A DNA stretch of 64,000 bases from Litoribacillus peritrichatus (GCF_039537985.1 NZ_BAABBN010000007.1:930001-994000), one strand, 5' to 3'; shown: positions 1 through 9,342, counted from the first letter of the stretch. A program made the numbers and translations. Notes: a model not told the origin generated them from the sequence alone.

Positions 1-48
1 GAACGTGTGACCTTGGTTCACCAGATTCATGTGGATAACGCGCCATGA
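1..48 (+). CDS. mshO: MSHA pilin-like protein MshO, C-terminal end (partial)
   Basis: The first 16 codons of the window are open in frame 1 and read ERVTLVHQIHVDNAP before a TGA at 46-48. The stop overlaps the ATG of mshP (ATGA at 45-48), the tight coupling usual in pilin operons. A gene directly before mshP in MSHA clusters is mshO, and the short tail fits what I recall of MshO C-termini. Identity rests mainly on position, since only the last 15 residues are present. Confidence 0.6.
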   Translation, partial: ERVTLVHQIHVDNAP

Positions 49-497
49 GGAATACAGCACCCAAACTGGCGCTATCCGGGCAATCCGGCTTTGCTTTGCC
101 TGCGGTTATTTTTCTTATTGTCATTGTCGCGTTAATCATTGCCGCACTTGAACGTATCAGTAACAATCAAACGGCCATATCCACTATGGGTTTGCAAAGT
201 TCTCGTGCTTACATGGCGGCTTATTCCGGGGTGGAGTGGGCGGCTTATCAAGTTCAAATCATAACCTTGCCTACAGATCCTTCTTGTCCTCCTTTAGGAA
301 AAATAACTGGATTGGATTTATACGGTTTTGAGGTGTCGGTATCTTCGTGCACAGAAACTAATTTTGTTGAAGGATCAACTAATATTTCTTCGTTTGAAGT
401 AACTGTTTTAGCGACGTATGGTGGTACAGGCCAATATGGTAAAAGCCCGGACTTTGCCTCGCGAGAACTGACGGTGTCTATGGTAGTGGAAAACTAG
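45..497 (+). CDS. mshP: MSHA biogenesis protein MshP
   Basis: Minor pilin-like component of the mannose-sensitive haemagglutinin type IV pilus, acting at the inner membrane and pilus tip. The 150-residue protein has a type IV prepilin-like N-terminus: a short leader, then GFALPAVIFLIVIVALIIAA (about residues 15-34), with G-F at the expected prepilin peptidase site. The segment SSRAYMAAYSGVEWAAYQV (about 52-70) is the family's typical alpha-helix continuation, followed by a small Cys-containing head (Cys pair near residues 81 and 102). The canonical Glu at +5 of pilins is absent (F-A-L-P-A), as in MshP/PilX-like minor proteins. It overlaps mshO by 4 nt and precedes mshQ by 76 nt, so it is probably translationally coupled to mshO. 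Confidence 0.85.
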   Translation: MRNTAPKLALSGQSGFALPAVIFLIVIVALIIAALERISNNQTAISTMGLQSSRAYMAAYSGVEWAAYQVQIITLPTDPSCPPLGKITGLDLYGFEVSVSSCTETNFVEGSTNISSFEVTVLATYGGTGQYGKSPDFASRELTVSMVVEN

Positions 498-573
498 CCT
501 GGTGCTTCGCCAGCAGGGGATAAATTGTCGTTAGTCTAAACTCATAAAATCGGAATTATCATAAGGAGTGAGC

Positions 574-3500
574 ATGAGCAGGGGTTATGCCTTTATAAAA
601 TTATTCACGGGCGTGATCTGGGCTTGTTTCAGTTCGGTATTGTGGGCTGCCAGTTGTATTGATGTTTTTCCTGATTCGGACACGTCAAATACTACTGAAC
701 AGTTAAATGTTCCCAGTTGGTCTTCTTCAACGCACCTGACCAAAACGAATGGCAGCGATGATTTTGCGCCTGGCGATCATTTCTTTGCATCAGGGCAGTT
801 GAGTGGTAATTATGACTTAAACAGTACGGGTGTGTCCGCACGGCTGTATTTTACATCCTTAACCGTTTCTGGTTCAGTTCAAATCAATGCGGGGGGGAAC
901 CCGGAAGATTTGATCATCGTGGTTGATGGGCCAATTACCATTTCTGGGTCACCAACTGTCAATGCAATTATGTATTCGACAAACACGATATCAGTAAATG
1001 GAGGCTTTACGTTTAATGGCTCTGCAACATCCGAGGGGAGTCTGAATTTAAACAGTGGTGCTTCTGTTAGCTACGATAGCGATTACATTACCAATGCAGA
1101 TTTCGGCACGTTATGTTCAAACATTAATCCGGTAGCGTACTGGTCGTTTAATAATATTGTGGATCAAACGGTGCCCGATGACTCAGGAAATGGTCACGAC
1201 GGTACACTCGGTAATAACTCTTCTTCGAATAATGACGAACCGCTCTCTCAATGTGGTGCGTACCTTGAATATGACGGCTCTGATGATTTCGTGAATGTGC
1301 CTGATCACAATGATTTGGATATTTCTGAAGAGCTGACGGTTGCCGTTTGGATTCGGCCGGAAAAAATTCCTTCATCCGGACTCATGACCATCGTATCCAA
1401 AGATGAAAATTTTGAGTTTCATGTGAATTCATCGGGCCAGATAAACTGGTGGTGGAACAACAGTTCAGGCTCAACGAGAGAGTTTAATTCTACGGGAACG
1501 GTACCTGTGGATGAGTGGACGCACGTTGCGATCGTTTATTCAAAGAGTGCCGGTAATCAGACCATTTACCTTAATGGCGTTGCCAGCGGTAGCCGAAGCT
1601 TCAGCGAAGACCTGAGAAACAACTCAGATCCTCTTCAGATCGGCAACGATCAGTTTTTCAGTGGTCGATACTTTCAGGGCGATCTGGATGAAGTGTATGT
1701 TTATGATCAGGCACTTACCCAAGCCGAAGTTCAAGACTTAATGCTGGTGGAGCCGGATTTCTGTGGAACCGATGATGCTTTAGCGTATTACATCTTTGAT
1801 AATGAAACATGGAATGGGACGGTAGGGGAGGTATCCGATGGGAGTGGCAACGGTGCAGATGCGACCGCAGTTAATGGCACTTTGAATCTGGAAGCTACTC
1901 CGGCGATTGATGGTACACCTGGTACTTGTCAATACGGAGGGTTTGATGGTCAGAATGATTACTTAGTGACGGAAGATTCAGCTTCTGAACTTCAATTGGG
2001 CGGAGATTATTCAACCGCAGTTTGGGTGCAAGGCTCTGCGGTGGTGGATCAGAACCAATGGGCTGGTATTTATACGCGCACGAACGCCTCTGGGTCCGCG
2101 AATCACTGGAATCTTCAGCGGCAGGACAATAATGATGTCCTGGTTGTTTATCATAATAACGCCAGTTGGAATACCGGAATCAGTTTAACGCAGGTAAGTA
2201 ATGGTTGGCACCATGTGGGCATTACTTATTCCGGAACAACGATCACCTCATATCTGGATGGTGTTCAAGTCAGCTCTTCTACATTTTCTACGGCGACAGT
2301 CACAGGGACTGGCCATTTGAATATTGGGGCCGACAGAACGCAAAGTGCTAATTTTGTTTGGAATGGACTCATTGATGAGTTGTTCATTTTTGATCAAGCC
2401 ATCAGCGCTGAAGACATGGCGGCACTTTATAACCAAACGCGCCCTTGTACGTTTACAGGCTCGTGCACTTCTTCTGATTATCAGGACACCTTCTCTACCG
2501 CAAGCTACAACAACTCAGACGGCAGCTCTGATTGGTCTGCAAACAGCTGGGTCGAAATTAATGATGATGACTCCCCTAGTGGCGGGCGAATCCGAATTAC
2601 AGGTGGCGAACTGGAAATTCGTGGAGGAGGTGGTTCGCAACGACAAATCTATCGTTCAGCGGATATAAGAAATAACGTGAATGCTCAGCTTCAATTTGAT
2701 ATACGGGACTCCAATGCAGAAAGCAATGATGAACTGAGTGTTCATATTTATAACGGCTCCAGTTGGACGCTATTAGAAACATTTGATGGCAACGTGGCCG
2801 ACTCCACCAAAACATATGATATTACTGCATACGTAAGTACAGACACCCGGGTTCGTTTTACTGAAGATTCAAATAATGGCAATGATCGTTTTTATATCGA
2901 TAATTTAAGTATCACAGGGGATTGTCTTGCCGGTATTGATCATCTTGAGATCAGTGCTGCTTCTGACGGAAGTACTTGTAATCCACTTGCTGTAACGATA
3001 CGAGCCTGTGAAGACAGTGCAGTTCCTTGTACTACGCTGGTGGATGATTATGAAGAATCAGTCGACTTGACCATTTCCACGAACCGGGGCGATTGGTCAA
3101 TTAATGATGGTCAGGGTATTTTGACCGACCCTTCTTCAGATGACGGCGCGGCAACTTATCAGTTTCATACCGATGATAATGGTGATGCAATACTGGATCT
3201 GAGTTATATCTACGCCGATCAAATCAAAATAACCGCTTCGGATGCGACCAACAGTTTATCGGTTGTATCACCAACGATTACCTTTTCTGACAATGCTTTT
3301 GTATTGAACTGGGATGATACCGGGTCGAGTGATACCGTGGCGATTGCTGGTCGAGATCATGGGTTAACCGCGACTTATGTACGAAGAGACCCCATTTCGG
3401 GAGACTGCGGAACCGTTGCTTCTTACGATGGCCCGCAAACGGTGTCTGTAAGTCATACGCATTCTGGTGCCTATTCGCCAGTTCCTTCTGCGCCCGGCTT

Positions 3501-5184
3501 GACCGATGTGGTGGGAGGTAATTCGGTAACTTCGCCAGATACTGGCTTTTCTGTGGAATTTGATCAGGGTGTTGCTGATCTAGCACTTACTACGTCCGAT
3601 GTTGGCCAGTACACAATTTCATTGTCTGATTCGAGTGGTTTTGTGAAAGATGATGCTGGGAACCCGATTACTATTACAGGCTCTTCTGCTCAGGTAACTG
3701 TAAGGCCGTTTGCTTTTGCAGTGGATGTTGGTGATGACTGTTCTGTTTCGTCACCATACCCAGGTGATAGGCATTCAGGTACTAATACAAGTGTATCAAC
3801 TGGGCCGTCAAGTACGCCGGGTTTTATATCTGCTGGTGTTGACTTAAATTTATCTCTTAAAGCTGTAGCTTATAGCGCAGGGCAAGATGCTAATAGTGAT
3901 GGGATACCTGATGACTTTAGTGTACTGCATGATAATGTATGTTTACCTTCTTTTGGTCATGAAGTCTCTCCTATAGCTGTTTCTTTATCTATTAGTGACT
4001 CTTTACCGGATACTTCTTCAGGTGGAGTTCAAGGGAGCCTTTCTACAACGTCTGTCACAGGTTTTTCAGGTGGGCTGAAGTCTCAAGCTATCAATTATGA
4101 TGAAGTAGGCATCATCGATTTGGATGCCTCTTTAACTAACTATTTGGGTGTAAGTGGGGCTAATGCATCTGGACAACTCTATGACTTGGGGCGCTTTTAT
4201 CCAAGTTATTTCAATGTAACGCATTCACCTTCTCCTGTCTTGGACGATGCCACAGGCTGGATGTGCAACTTTACTTATCAAAGTCAAAACTTCCAGTTTG
4301 AAAATGATCTTGTTCTTACGTTGACGGCTTATGAAGCAGGGGGGGATGTTGTTCAAAACTACGGTGGCGAAGGTACAGGTGAAGATTATTTTAAACTGAC
4401 AGGGCTCGATCCTCAGGACGTCAATAATTTAAGTGTGTCTGATAATGTGACGGGAGTGAACCCTACACTGGCTTTTGATCAAAGTGTATCTACTGCCGTA
4501 ATTACGGAAGCGGGTGATTATGATGGAGATGCGGTCATAACGTTCAGTGGATTTTTGTTTTCTTATTTAAGGGGGGCTAATAAGGCGAGTGGTGCAGGGG
4601 ATATCCCTTTCAATGCAGACTTAGATTGGATTTTGGATAAGGGCGAACTGACAGACTCTGATGGTGCGTGTTTGAGCACACAGCTAGATCCCGCGACTTG
4701 CCTGGATTACACCATTGCTAATATCACAGGCACTCAAATTCGCTATGGCCGGGCCACGGTTAGCAATAACAATGGTTCGGAATTGTTGAATCTTGAGTTG
4801 CCTGTACAGATTGAAGAGTGGATGGAAACAGCCGCTTCAAGTGGGCAGTACTCGTTTCAGGTGAATGATGAAGATAATTGTTCCGGTACTTGGGTTGCTG
4901 GTGATGTGACTTTATCTAATTATCAGGGTGATTTGAGTGAATTACCTGCGCCAGGGGAAACAACTGTAAGTTTAGGTTCTTTTAACGATGGTGAAGGTGT
5001 GATTATTTTATCTCCACCTGGAGCAGGGAATGACGGCAGTGTGAATGTCACTTTGGATGTTGAAGACTGGTTAAAATACGATTTCTATGGTCGAGGTAAT
5101 GAAAATCCAACCGGCACAGGTACCTTTGGCATATTCCCTGGTCGGAAACCCATATTCTATTTGCGGGAAAGCTATCAAAACTAA
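574..5184 (+). CDS. mshQ: MshQ-like large exported protein with two LamG domains
   Basis: A giant (1536 residues) exported component of the MSHA pilus locus, probably exposed on the pilus or cell surface. The ATG at 574 is preferred because AAGGAG lies at 563-568; a GTG two codons earlier overlaps that site. Residues 1-26 form a Sec signal peptide ending LWAAS. Two concanavalin-like LamG repeats follow, each beginning with an AYWSF/AYYIF-type strand and SGNGxDGT/SGNGADAT motif (about 187-395 and 405-630), then a beta-sandwich around 640-790 and a long C-terminal half resembling the MshQ/DUF6701 family, with Asp/Ser/Thr-rich beta repeats. LamG domains suggest glycan or matrix-protein binding. 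The mshO-mshP-mshQ order supports the assignment; LamG copy number varies in this family. Confidence 0.85.
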   Translation: MSRGYAFIKLFTGVIWACFSSVLWAASCIDVFPDSDTSNTTEQLNVPSWSSSTHLTKTNGSDDFAPGDHFFASGQLSGNYDLNSTGVSARLYFTSLTVSGSVQINAGGNPEDLIIVVDGPITISGSPTVNAIMYSTNTISVNGGFTFNGSATSEGSLNLNSGASVSYDSDYITNADFGTLCSNINPVAYWSFNNIVDQTVPDDSGNGHDGTLGNNSSSNNDEPLSQCGAYLEYDGSDDFVNVPDHNDLDISEELTVAVWIRPEKIPSSGLMTIVSKDENFEFHVNSSGQINWWWNNSSGSTREFNSTGTVPVDEWTHVAIVYSKSAGNQTIYLNGVASGSRSFSEDLRNNSDPLQIGNDQFFSGRYFQGDLDEVYVYDQALTQAEVQDLMLVEPDFCGTDDALAYYIFDNETWNGTVGEVSDGSGNGADATAVNGTLNLEATPAIDGTPGTCQYGGFDGQNDYLVTEDSASELQLGGDYSTAVWVQGSAVVDQNQWAGIYTRTNASGSANHWNLQRQDNNDVLVVYHNNASWNTGISLTQVSNGWHHVGITYSGTTITSYLDGVQVSSSTFSTATVTGTGHLNIGADRTQSANFVWNGLIDELFIFDQAISAEDMAALYNQTRPCTFTGSCTSSDYQDTFSTASYNNSDGSSDWSANSWVEINDDDSPSGGRIRITGGELEIRGGGGSQRQIYRSADIRNNVNAQLQFDIRDSNAESNDELSVHIYNGSSWTLLETFDGNVADSTKTYDITAYVSTDTRVRFTEDSNNGNDRFYIDNLSITGDCLAGIDHLEISAASDGSTCNPLAVTIRACEDSAVPCTTLVDDYEESVDLTISTNRGDWSINDGQGILTDPSSDDGAATYQFHTDDNGDAILDLSYIYADQIKITASDATNSLSVVSPTITFSDNAFVLNWDDTGSSDTVAIAGRDHGLTATYVRRDPISGDCGTVASYDGPQTVSVSHTHSGAYSPVPSAPGLTDVVGGNSVTSPDTGFSVEFDQGVADLALTTSDVGQYTISLSDSSGFVKDDAGNPITITGSSAQVTVRPFAFAVDVGDDCSVSSPYPGDRHSGTNTSVSTGPSSTPGFISAGVDLNLSLKAVAYSAGQDANSDGIPDDFSVLHDNVCLPSFGHEVSPIAVSLSISDSLPDTSSGGVQGSLSTTSVTGFSGGLKSQAINYDEVGIIDLDASLTNYLGVSGANASGQLYDLGRFYPSYFNVTHSPSPVLDDATGWMCNFTYQSQNFQFENDLVLTLTAYEAGGDVVQNYGGEGTGEDYFKLTGLDPQDVNNLSVSDNVTGVNPTLAFDQSVSTAVITEAGDYDGDAVITFSGFLFSYLRGANKASGAGDIPFNADLDWILDKGELTDSDGACLSTQLDPATCLDYTIANITGTQIRYGRATVSNNNGSELLNLELPVQIEEWMETAASSGQYSFQVNDEDNCSGTWVAGDVTLSNYQGDLSELPAPGETTVSLGSFNDGEGVIILSPPGAGNDGSVNVTLDVEDWLKYDFYGRGNENPTGTGTFGIFPGRKPIFYLRESYQN

Positions 5185-5202
5185 TTATCCATTAGTTGAA
5201 TG

Positions 5203-5224
5203 AGCGCTGATGTGCATCAGTGCT
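5203..5224 (+). other. Hairpin after mshQ
   Basis: A 10-bp inverted repeat with one G-T wobble and a 2-base loop (left arm 5203-5212, right arm 5215-5224) lies 19 bases after the mshQ stop. It has no following T-run, so it may be an RNA-stabilising stem or a rho-dependent end rather than an intrinsic terminator. Confidence 0.35.
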
Positions 5225-5285
5225 GACAGCGACCCTTTTGGTTAATAATTCGCCTAAATTGGCTTTTACTGATCGGGAGGCTCGC

Positions 5286-5900
5286 ATGACAGACGCCATT
5301 CAGAATACGACGTTGGTGTATGATATTGGTGACAGGCGTTACATCAATCTGACCAATGCCTGTACCTTGAAGTGCAGTTTTTGCCCAAAAAACCAAGGCT
5401 CGATGCAGGTGCATGATTTTCAGCTGGATATGAAGAAACAGCCTAAAGCCAGTGAAGTTATTGATGCGTTGGGGGATTTAACCGATATTTCAGAGGTCGT
5501 ATTTTGTGGTTATGGTGAGTCAACCCTCAGGCTGGGGCCTCTCATTGAAATTGCGGCTTACGTGAAATGGCAGGGCATACCGGTTCGGGTAAATACCGAC
5601 GGGTTAGCGAATTTGGTGCATGGCAGAAATGTGTTGCCTGAAATGGCGAAGGTCGTGGACGCCCTGTCTATCTCCCTCAATGCTCAAAATGAAACGGTGT
5701 ACAATCGCCATTGTTTACCCTCCAAAAAAGGCGCGTATCAGGCGCTTCTTGAATTCATCAGGGCGGCACCGCTTTATATTGAGAAAGTGGAAGTTTCTGC
5801 AATTGATGGGCTAGAAGGAGTGGATATCGAGGCGTGTCGTCGCATTGTAGAAAACGCCGGCGCTCAATTTAAGCGCCGGGTATTGGATGAAGTTGGTTAA
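5286..5900 (+). CDS. TatD-linked type radical SAM protein
   Basis: A small (204 aa) radical S-adenosylmethionine enzyme. The ATG at 5286 is chosen because GGGAGG lies at 5275-5280, and because the family begins with a short YDIGDRRYINLTNACTLKC-like strand. The iron-sulfur motif CX3CX2C is intact (Cys26, Cys30, Cys33), followed by a GYGES version of the SAM-binding GGE motif (about 75-79) and a SISLNA strand. This matches the TIGR04038-like radical SAM family that usually sits beside, or is fused to, TatD nuclease genes; no tatD is nearby here. Substrate is unknown. It stands alone between mshQ and the convergent ntrC, with its 3' end 12 nt from that gene. Confidence 0.75.
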   Translation: MTDAIQNTTLVYDIGDRRYINLTNACTLKCSFCPKNQGSMQVHDFQLDMKKQPKASEVIDALGDLTDISEVVFCGYGESTLRLGPLIEIAAYVKWQGIPVRVNTDGLANLVHGRNVLPEMAKVVDALSISLNAQNETVYNRHCLPSKKGAYQALLEFIRAAPLYIEKVEVSAIDGLEGVDIEACRRIVENAGAQFKRRVLDEVG

Positions 5901-5912
5901 GTTGCTGAGCGA

Positions 5913-7346
5913 TCAATGATCGCCATCTTCATCCGGGTGGTCTTTGGTTTCCAGACCAAGCTCTTTGATCTTACGTGTCAGCGTATTTCGGCCCCAACCC
6001 AGTAGGATGGATGCATCGCGTTTGCGGCCAGCCGTGTGCTTTAACGCTGCTTCTATCATGATGCGTTCAAATGCCGGTACGGCATCATCCAAAACGCCCT
6101 GTTTGCCTTTGGATAATTCTTGATCTGCCCAGTTACTGAGCGCAGCTTCCCAGTTGCTGGAGGAGGTGTGAACGTTTTGTTCGTCCAGCAATTCAGGAGG
6201 TAGGTCTGAGATGTGTACTTCGCGACCCGAGGCCATCACGGTCAGCCAGCGGCAGGTGTTTTCAAGCTGTCGCACGTTGCCCTGCCAAGGCATACTGGAC
6301 ATGTACTCATAGGCTTCTTCCGTTAAAACTTTGGCCTCGACATTTAATTCGCGGGCCGCTTTGGCCAGGAAAAATTCCGCCAGTTTCGGAATGTCTTCAC
6401 GGCGATCAGAAAGCTTTGGAATATGAATACGAATCACATTTAAGCGGTGGAATAAATCCTCACGGAACATTCCGGCTTCAACCAGCTTTTCAAGGTCTTG
6501 GTGCGTTGCTGCGATGATTCGGACGTCTACTTTGACCGGGGTGTGGCCGCCTACGCGATAGAATTCGCCATCGGCCAAAACGCGTAACAGACGGGTTTGC
6601 GTTTCTGCTGGCATGTCTCCGATTTCATCAAGAAACAGGGTGCCGCCATCGGCTTGTTCGAAACGGCCCCGACGTTGCCCGGCGGCACCGGTAAAAGCGC
6701 CTTTTTCGTGACCGAACAGTTCGGATTCAATCAAGTCTTTTGGAATTGCAGCCATGTTCAACGGGATGAACTCTTTGGTTCGGCGTGGGCTGTGTTTATG
6801 CAAGGCGTGGGCGACCAGTTCTTTACCTGTACCGGATTCACCGTTAATCAGTACGGTGATGTTGGATTGGGACAGTCGGCCAATGGCTCGAAACACTTCC
6901 TGCATCGCCGGTGCTTCACCAATGATTTCTGTGCCCGGCTCATTGATGGCATTGAAGGTTTCTTCTTTTTGCTCTTGAGCGTGCGTTAAGGCGCGCTTCA
7001 CCAGAGTAACCGCATCGTCAATATCAAACGGTTTTGGCAGGTATTCGAAGGCTCCGCGCTGATAGGATTTTACTGCGCTGTCGAGGTCTGAGTGTGCCGT
7101 CATGATGATGACCGGAATTTCAGGGTGCTCTGTTTGGATTTGATCGAGCATATCCAAACCATCTACGCCAGGCATACGGATATCACTGATGATGACATCG
7201 GGCTGACTGTGCTGGAGTTTTTTCAGAATCTCATCACCGGATTCAAAGCTACTGGTGGGTAAGTTGGCTTGTGAAAGGGCTTTTTCGAGTACCCAACGAA
7301 TTGAACGGTCATCATCCACGATCCATACATTATTCGTTTTGTTCAT
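5913..7346 (-). CDS. ntrC: Nitrogen regulation response regulator NtrC (NR-I)
   Basis: Sigma54-dependent enhancer-binding activator of nitrogen genes, phosphorylated by NtrB. The 477-residue protein has an N-terminal receiver domain with acidic pocket (DDD at 11-13) and phospho-acceptor Asp55, an AAA+ domain with Walker A GESGTGKE (169-176) and the sigma54-contacting GAFTGA loop (216-221), and a C-terminal Fis-type helix-turn-helix (AGRKRDASILLGWGRNTLTRKIKELGL). Length and order match the E. coli protein. It overlaps ntrB by 4 nt (ATGA), so the two are translationally coupled. Target sites matching its known consensus lie upstream of glnA and ntrB in this window. Confidence 0.97.
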   Translation of the reverse strand: MNKTNNVWIVDDDRSIRWVLEKALSQANLPTSSFESGDEILKKLQHSQPDVIISDIRMPGVDGLDMLDQIQTEHPEIPVIIMTAHSDLDSAVKSYQRGAFEYLPKPFDIDDAVTLVKRALTHAQEQKEETFNAINEPGTEIIGEAPAMQEVFRAIGRLSQSNITVLINGESGTGKELVAHALHKHSPRRTKEFIPLNMAAIPKDLIESELFGHEKGAFTGAAGQRRGRFEQADGGTLFLDEIGDMPAETQTRLLRVLADGEFYRVGGHTPVKVDVRIIAATHQDLEKLVEAGMFREDLFHRLNVIRIHIPKLSDRREDIPKLAEFFLAKAARELNVEAKVLTEEAYEYMSSMPWQGNVRQLENTCRWLTVMASGREVHISDLPPELLDEQNVHTSSSNWEAALSNWADQELSKGKQGVLDDAVPAFERIMIEAALKHTAGRKRDASILLGWGRNTLTRKIKELGLETKDHPDEDGDH

Positions 7347-8416
7347 GACGTTAGCTCCAAAGGTAGATAGATGGTGAAAGCGGTGTTGCCAGGTTCACTC
7401 GCGCACTCAATTAATCCTTCATGTTGAGTGACTATGGATTGTGCGATGGAAAGGCCTAAGCCAGTGCCCTCGGCACGTCCGCTGATCATTGGATAGAAAA
7501 TGTTTTCCAGGATTTCTTTGGGTATGCCAGGGCCGTTATCAATGATATCGAGCTGGCAGACCAGTCTGTGTCGTTCAGAGCCGATCGTAAATTGGCGTAA
7601 GGCTCTGGTTTTGAAACAAATTCGGGGGTCTGAAATATTGTTTTCCTGAAGCGCCTGCATGGCGTTTCGGCTGATGTTCAGAATAACCTGAATCAGCTGG
7701 GATGGGTCGGCATCAAACTCGGGGATACTTGGGTCATAGTCACGGACTAAGGTGATTGAGCCTTTGGTTTCTGCTTCAATCAGAGCATGAACGCGTTCCA
7801 GTATTTCGTGAATGTTGGTTTCAATTCGTTCCGGCAGCTTTCTTGGGCCAAGCATTTGGTCGACCAGGCTTCTTAAGCGGTCGGTTTCTTCAATGATGAC
7901 ATTGGTAAACTCGGCCAGTTGTGGGTCTGCGAGTTCTCGTTCCAGCAGTTGTGCGGCACCACGAATGCCACCCAAAGGATTTTTGACTTCGTGCGCTAAA
8001 CCCCGGATTAATTCTTGGGTGGTGGCCTGCTTCGCTTTCATGTCTTCTTCACGTGAAATTCGAATCAGGCGATCCCGGGACTGCAGTTCCATCAACAAGT
8101 GAATATTGCCATTGGGCTCGGTGATCGGGGTCACGACGTAGTCGATCATGATTGGATCGTTGCCCGGTATAAACAGCGTTGCTTCGCGTTTGCTGAATGG
8201 GTGTCCTCGCTTTACGGCAGCCTCAAGCAATTCTGTGTTGTCCTCATCATCAGAAAATAAGGCGCTGATGTGCATGCTAAGTACTCTGCGTGCGCTTGCT
8301 TTGAACAGCATTTCCGCTGCTGGATTCATATAATTGATGGTCAGTTGAGGCGAAAGCTCAATGACGGAAGTACTGAGGTTATCAATAATTCGCTTGTGTG
8401 AAATTTTATAATCCAT
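7343..8416 (-). CDS. ntrB: Nitrogen regulation sensor histidine kinase NtrB (NR-II)
   Basis: Cytosolic histidine kinase/phosphatase that controls NtrC in response to PII protein. The 357-residue sequence has an N-terminal PAS domain (about 5-115), a HisKA dimerisation helix with phospho-acceptor His142 in GLAHEVKNPLGGIRGAAQLL, and a HATPase_c domain with N-box (ILNISRNAMQAL), G1 box DNGPGIP and G2 box GTGLGLSIAQ. There is no transmembrane segment. It is first in the ntrB-ntrC unit, about 195 nt downstream of the DUF4124 gene. A 15-bp NtrC-type palindrome at 8581-8595 upstream suggests autoregulation, as for E. coli glnL. Confidence 0.97.
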   Translation of the reverse strand: MDYKISHKRIIDNLSTSVIELSPQLTINYMNPAAEMLFKASARRVLSMHISALFSDDEDNTELLEAAVKRGHPFSKREATLFIPGNDPIMIDYVVTPITEPNGNIHLLMELQSRDRLIRISREEDMKAKQATTQELIRGLAHEVKNPLGGIRGAAQLLERELADPQLAEFTNVIIEETDRLRSLVDQMLGPRKLPERIETNIHEILERVHALIEAETKGSITLVRDYDPSIPEFDADPSQLIQVILNISRNAMQALQENNISDPRICFKTRALRQFTIGSERHRLVCQLDIIDNGPGIPKEILENIFYPMISGRAEGTGLGLSIAQSIVTQHEGLIECASEPGNTAFTIYLPLELTS

Positions 8417-8580
8417 AATGGTGCACGCTATAAGTGATTATCAAGATAAAGCAAGAACCAAGCCAGCTTGAAAATGGATTGCTTAGGCGCTTCTGGCGTT
8501 GATGTGGTGCGATTTAGGGCGTTGAATCCCCTACCTAGTGATAAAACCTAAGTATATTTTAGGGCAGTTAGAATTTTAAT

Positions 8581-8595
8581 GCACTAAAACGGTGC
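8581..8595 (-). promoter_or_regulatory. NtrC binding site upstream of ntrB
   Basis: GCACTAAAACGGTGC, flanked by T on both sides, is a near-perfect match to the NtrC operator (GCACCA-N3-TGGTGC) and differs at one inner position from the E. coli glnL operator as I recall it. It lies about 165 nt upstream of the ntrB start, between ntrB and the DUF4124 gene. A poorer partner, GCGTTGATGTGGTGC, is at 8496-8510. In enterobacteria such a site represses the internal ntrBC promoter. Confidence 0.7.
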
Positions 8596-8611
8596 TTTCT
8601 GAATATGGGGT

Positions 8612-9154
8612 TTATCTGGGTTGTTTGCGTTTAACCTGGGCGCGGTGCACATGGATTGTAATCGCCGGGCTTTGAAGGATGCTTTTACCTTGTTTATTGA
8701 GGATCTGCACTGAAAGGCTGTGTGTGCCCCGGTTTACATTTTGAACATTGAACTGGCTGTGACTGGTTGGCGCGCCGGTGGCTGACCCGTCAATTAGGAG
8801 CTGGTATTTATCTCCGGATTTTAAGGGAGGGTTGGAGCTGACGTTAACAGAAAAACTGCCTCCGGTGCCGTGGATGTTGGTGTCGTGTTCTGGTGAGTCT
8901 ATTGTGACGCTGCTGTATTTGGCCGTTGTTTCGACGGAGGTTTGCGGGGCGCTTTCTTCAGCTTCTGGCGCTTGGTATGCGGGTGCTTTGTATGGGTGGA
9001 GAGGCTCAATGTTGAGTACTTCTGCGTTCGGGTGAGGTTGGTCTGAATAAACAACGGTTCCGTCTGGTGTTACCCACTTATAAACTTTTGCCTGTGCATG
9101 AGGTGCGCTTGCAATGAGGGCAGTAAGCAGAAAGATTGAAAGTTGTTTAGGCAT
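8612..9154 (-). CDS. DUF4124 domain-containing periplasmic protein
   Basis: Exported protein of unknown function. The start at 9154 (MPKQLSIFLL) is chosen because it directly gives a signal peptide ending SAPHAQA; earlier in-frame starts at 9184 (ATG) and 9244 (TTG) only add a non-hydrophobic leader, and none has a good ribosome site. The mature N-terminus KVYKWVTPDGTVVYSDQPHP is the DUF4124 signature. The remainder (about residues 85-175) looks like a beta-sandwich ending in a basic tail (RAQVKRKQPR). A DUF4124 gene between glnA and ntrBC is a recurring arrangement in gammaproteobacteria, but no role in nitrogen control is established to my knowledge. The glnA terminator separates it from glnA. 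Confidence 0.8.
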   Translation of the reverse strand: MPKQLSIFLLTALIASAPHAQAKVYKWVTPDGTVVYSDQPHPNAEVLNIEPLHPYKAPAYQAPEAEESAPQTSVETTAKYSSVTIDSPEHDTNIHGTGGSFSVNVSSNPPLKSGDKYQLLIDGSATGAPTSHSQFNVQNVNRGTHSLSVQILNKQGKSILQSPAITIHVHRAQVKRKQPR

Positions 9155-9286
9155 AGAATTGGCCGACTCAAGTTTATAGTTCATTGCTTTAGTTAAGCAG
9201 AGATAAAGTGCAAGAAGTCGGGTAGATGGCATTTGGCAGACCAAATGAGGAACTTTCAGGCACTGGATAGTTTCCAGTATAGTAAT

Positions 9287-9316
9287 AAAAAAGCCTCCCG
9301 TGTGGGAGGCTTTTTT
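9287..9316 (-). terminator. Rho-independent terminator of glnA
   Basis: A perfect 13-bp inverted repeat with GC core GCCTCCC / GGGAGGC, loop GTGT and flanking A6 and T6 tracts lies 27 nt downstream of the glnA stop. It would work in both directions but only glnA reads into it strongly. Confidence 0.9.
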
Positions 9317-9342
9317 GTGTTCTAATCAATCAAAATGAGAGA

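Noticed and set aside
2324..2668. 114-aa frame inside mshQ
   Set aside because: Shadow of the LamG coding sequence in another frame.
5909..5923. GCGATC-AAT-GATCGC hairpin as a terminator between the radical SAM gene and ntrC
   Set aside because: It overlaps the last ntrC codons, is short and has no T-run; left as a chance palindrome.
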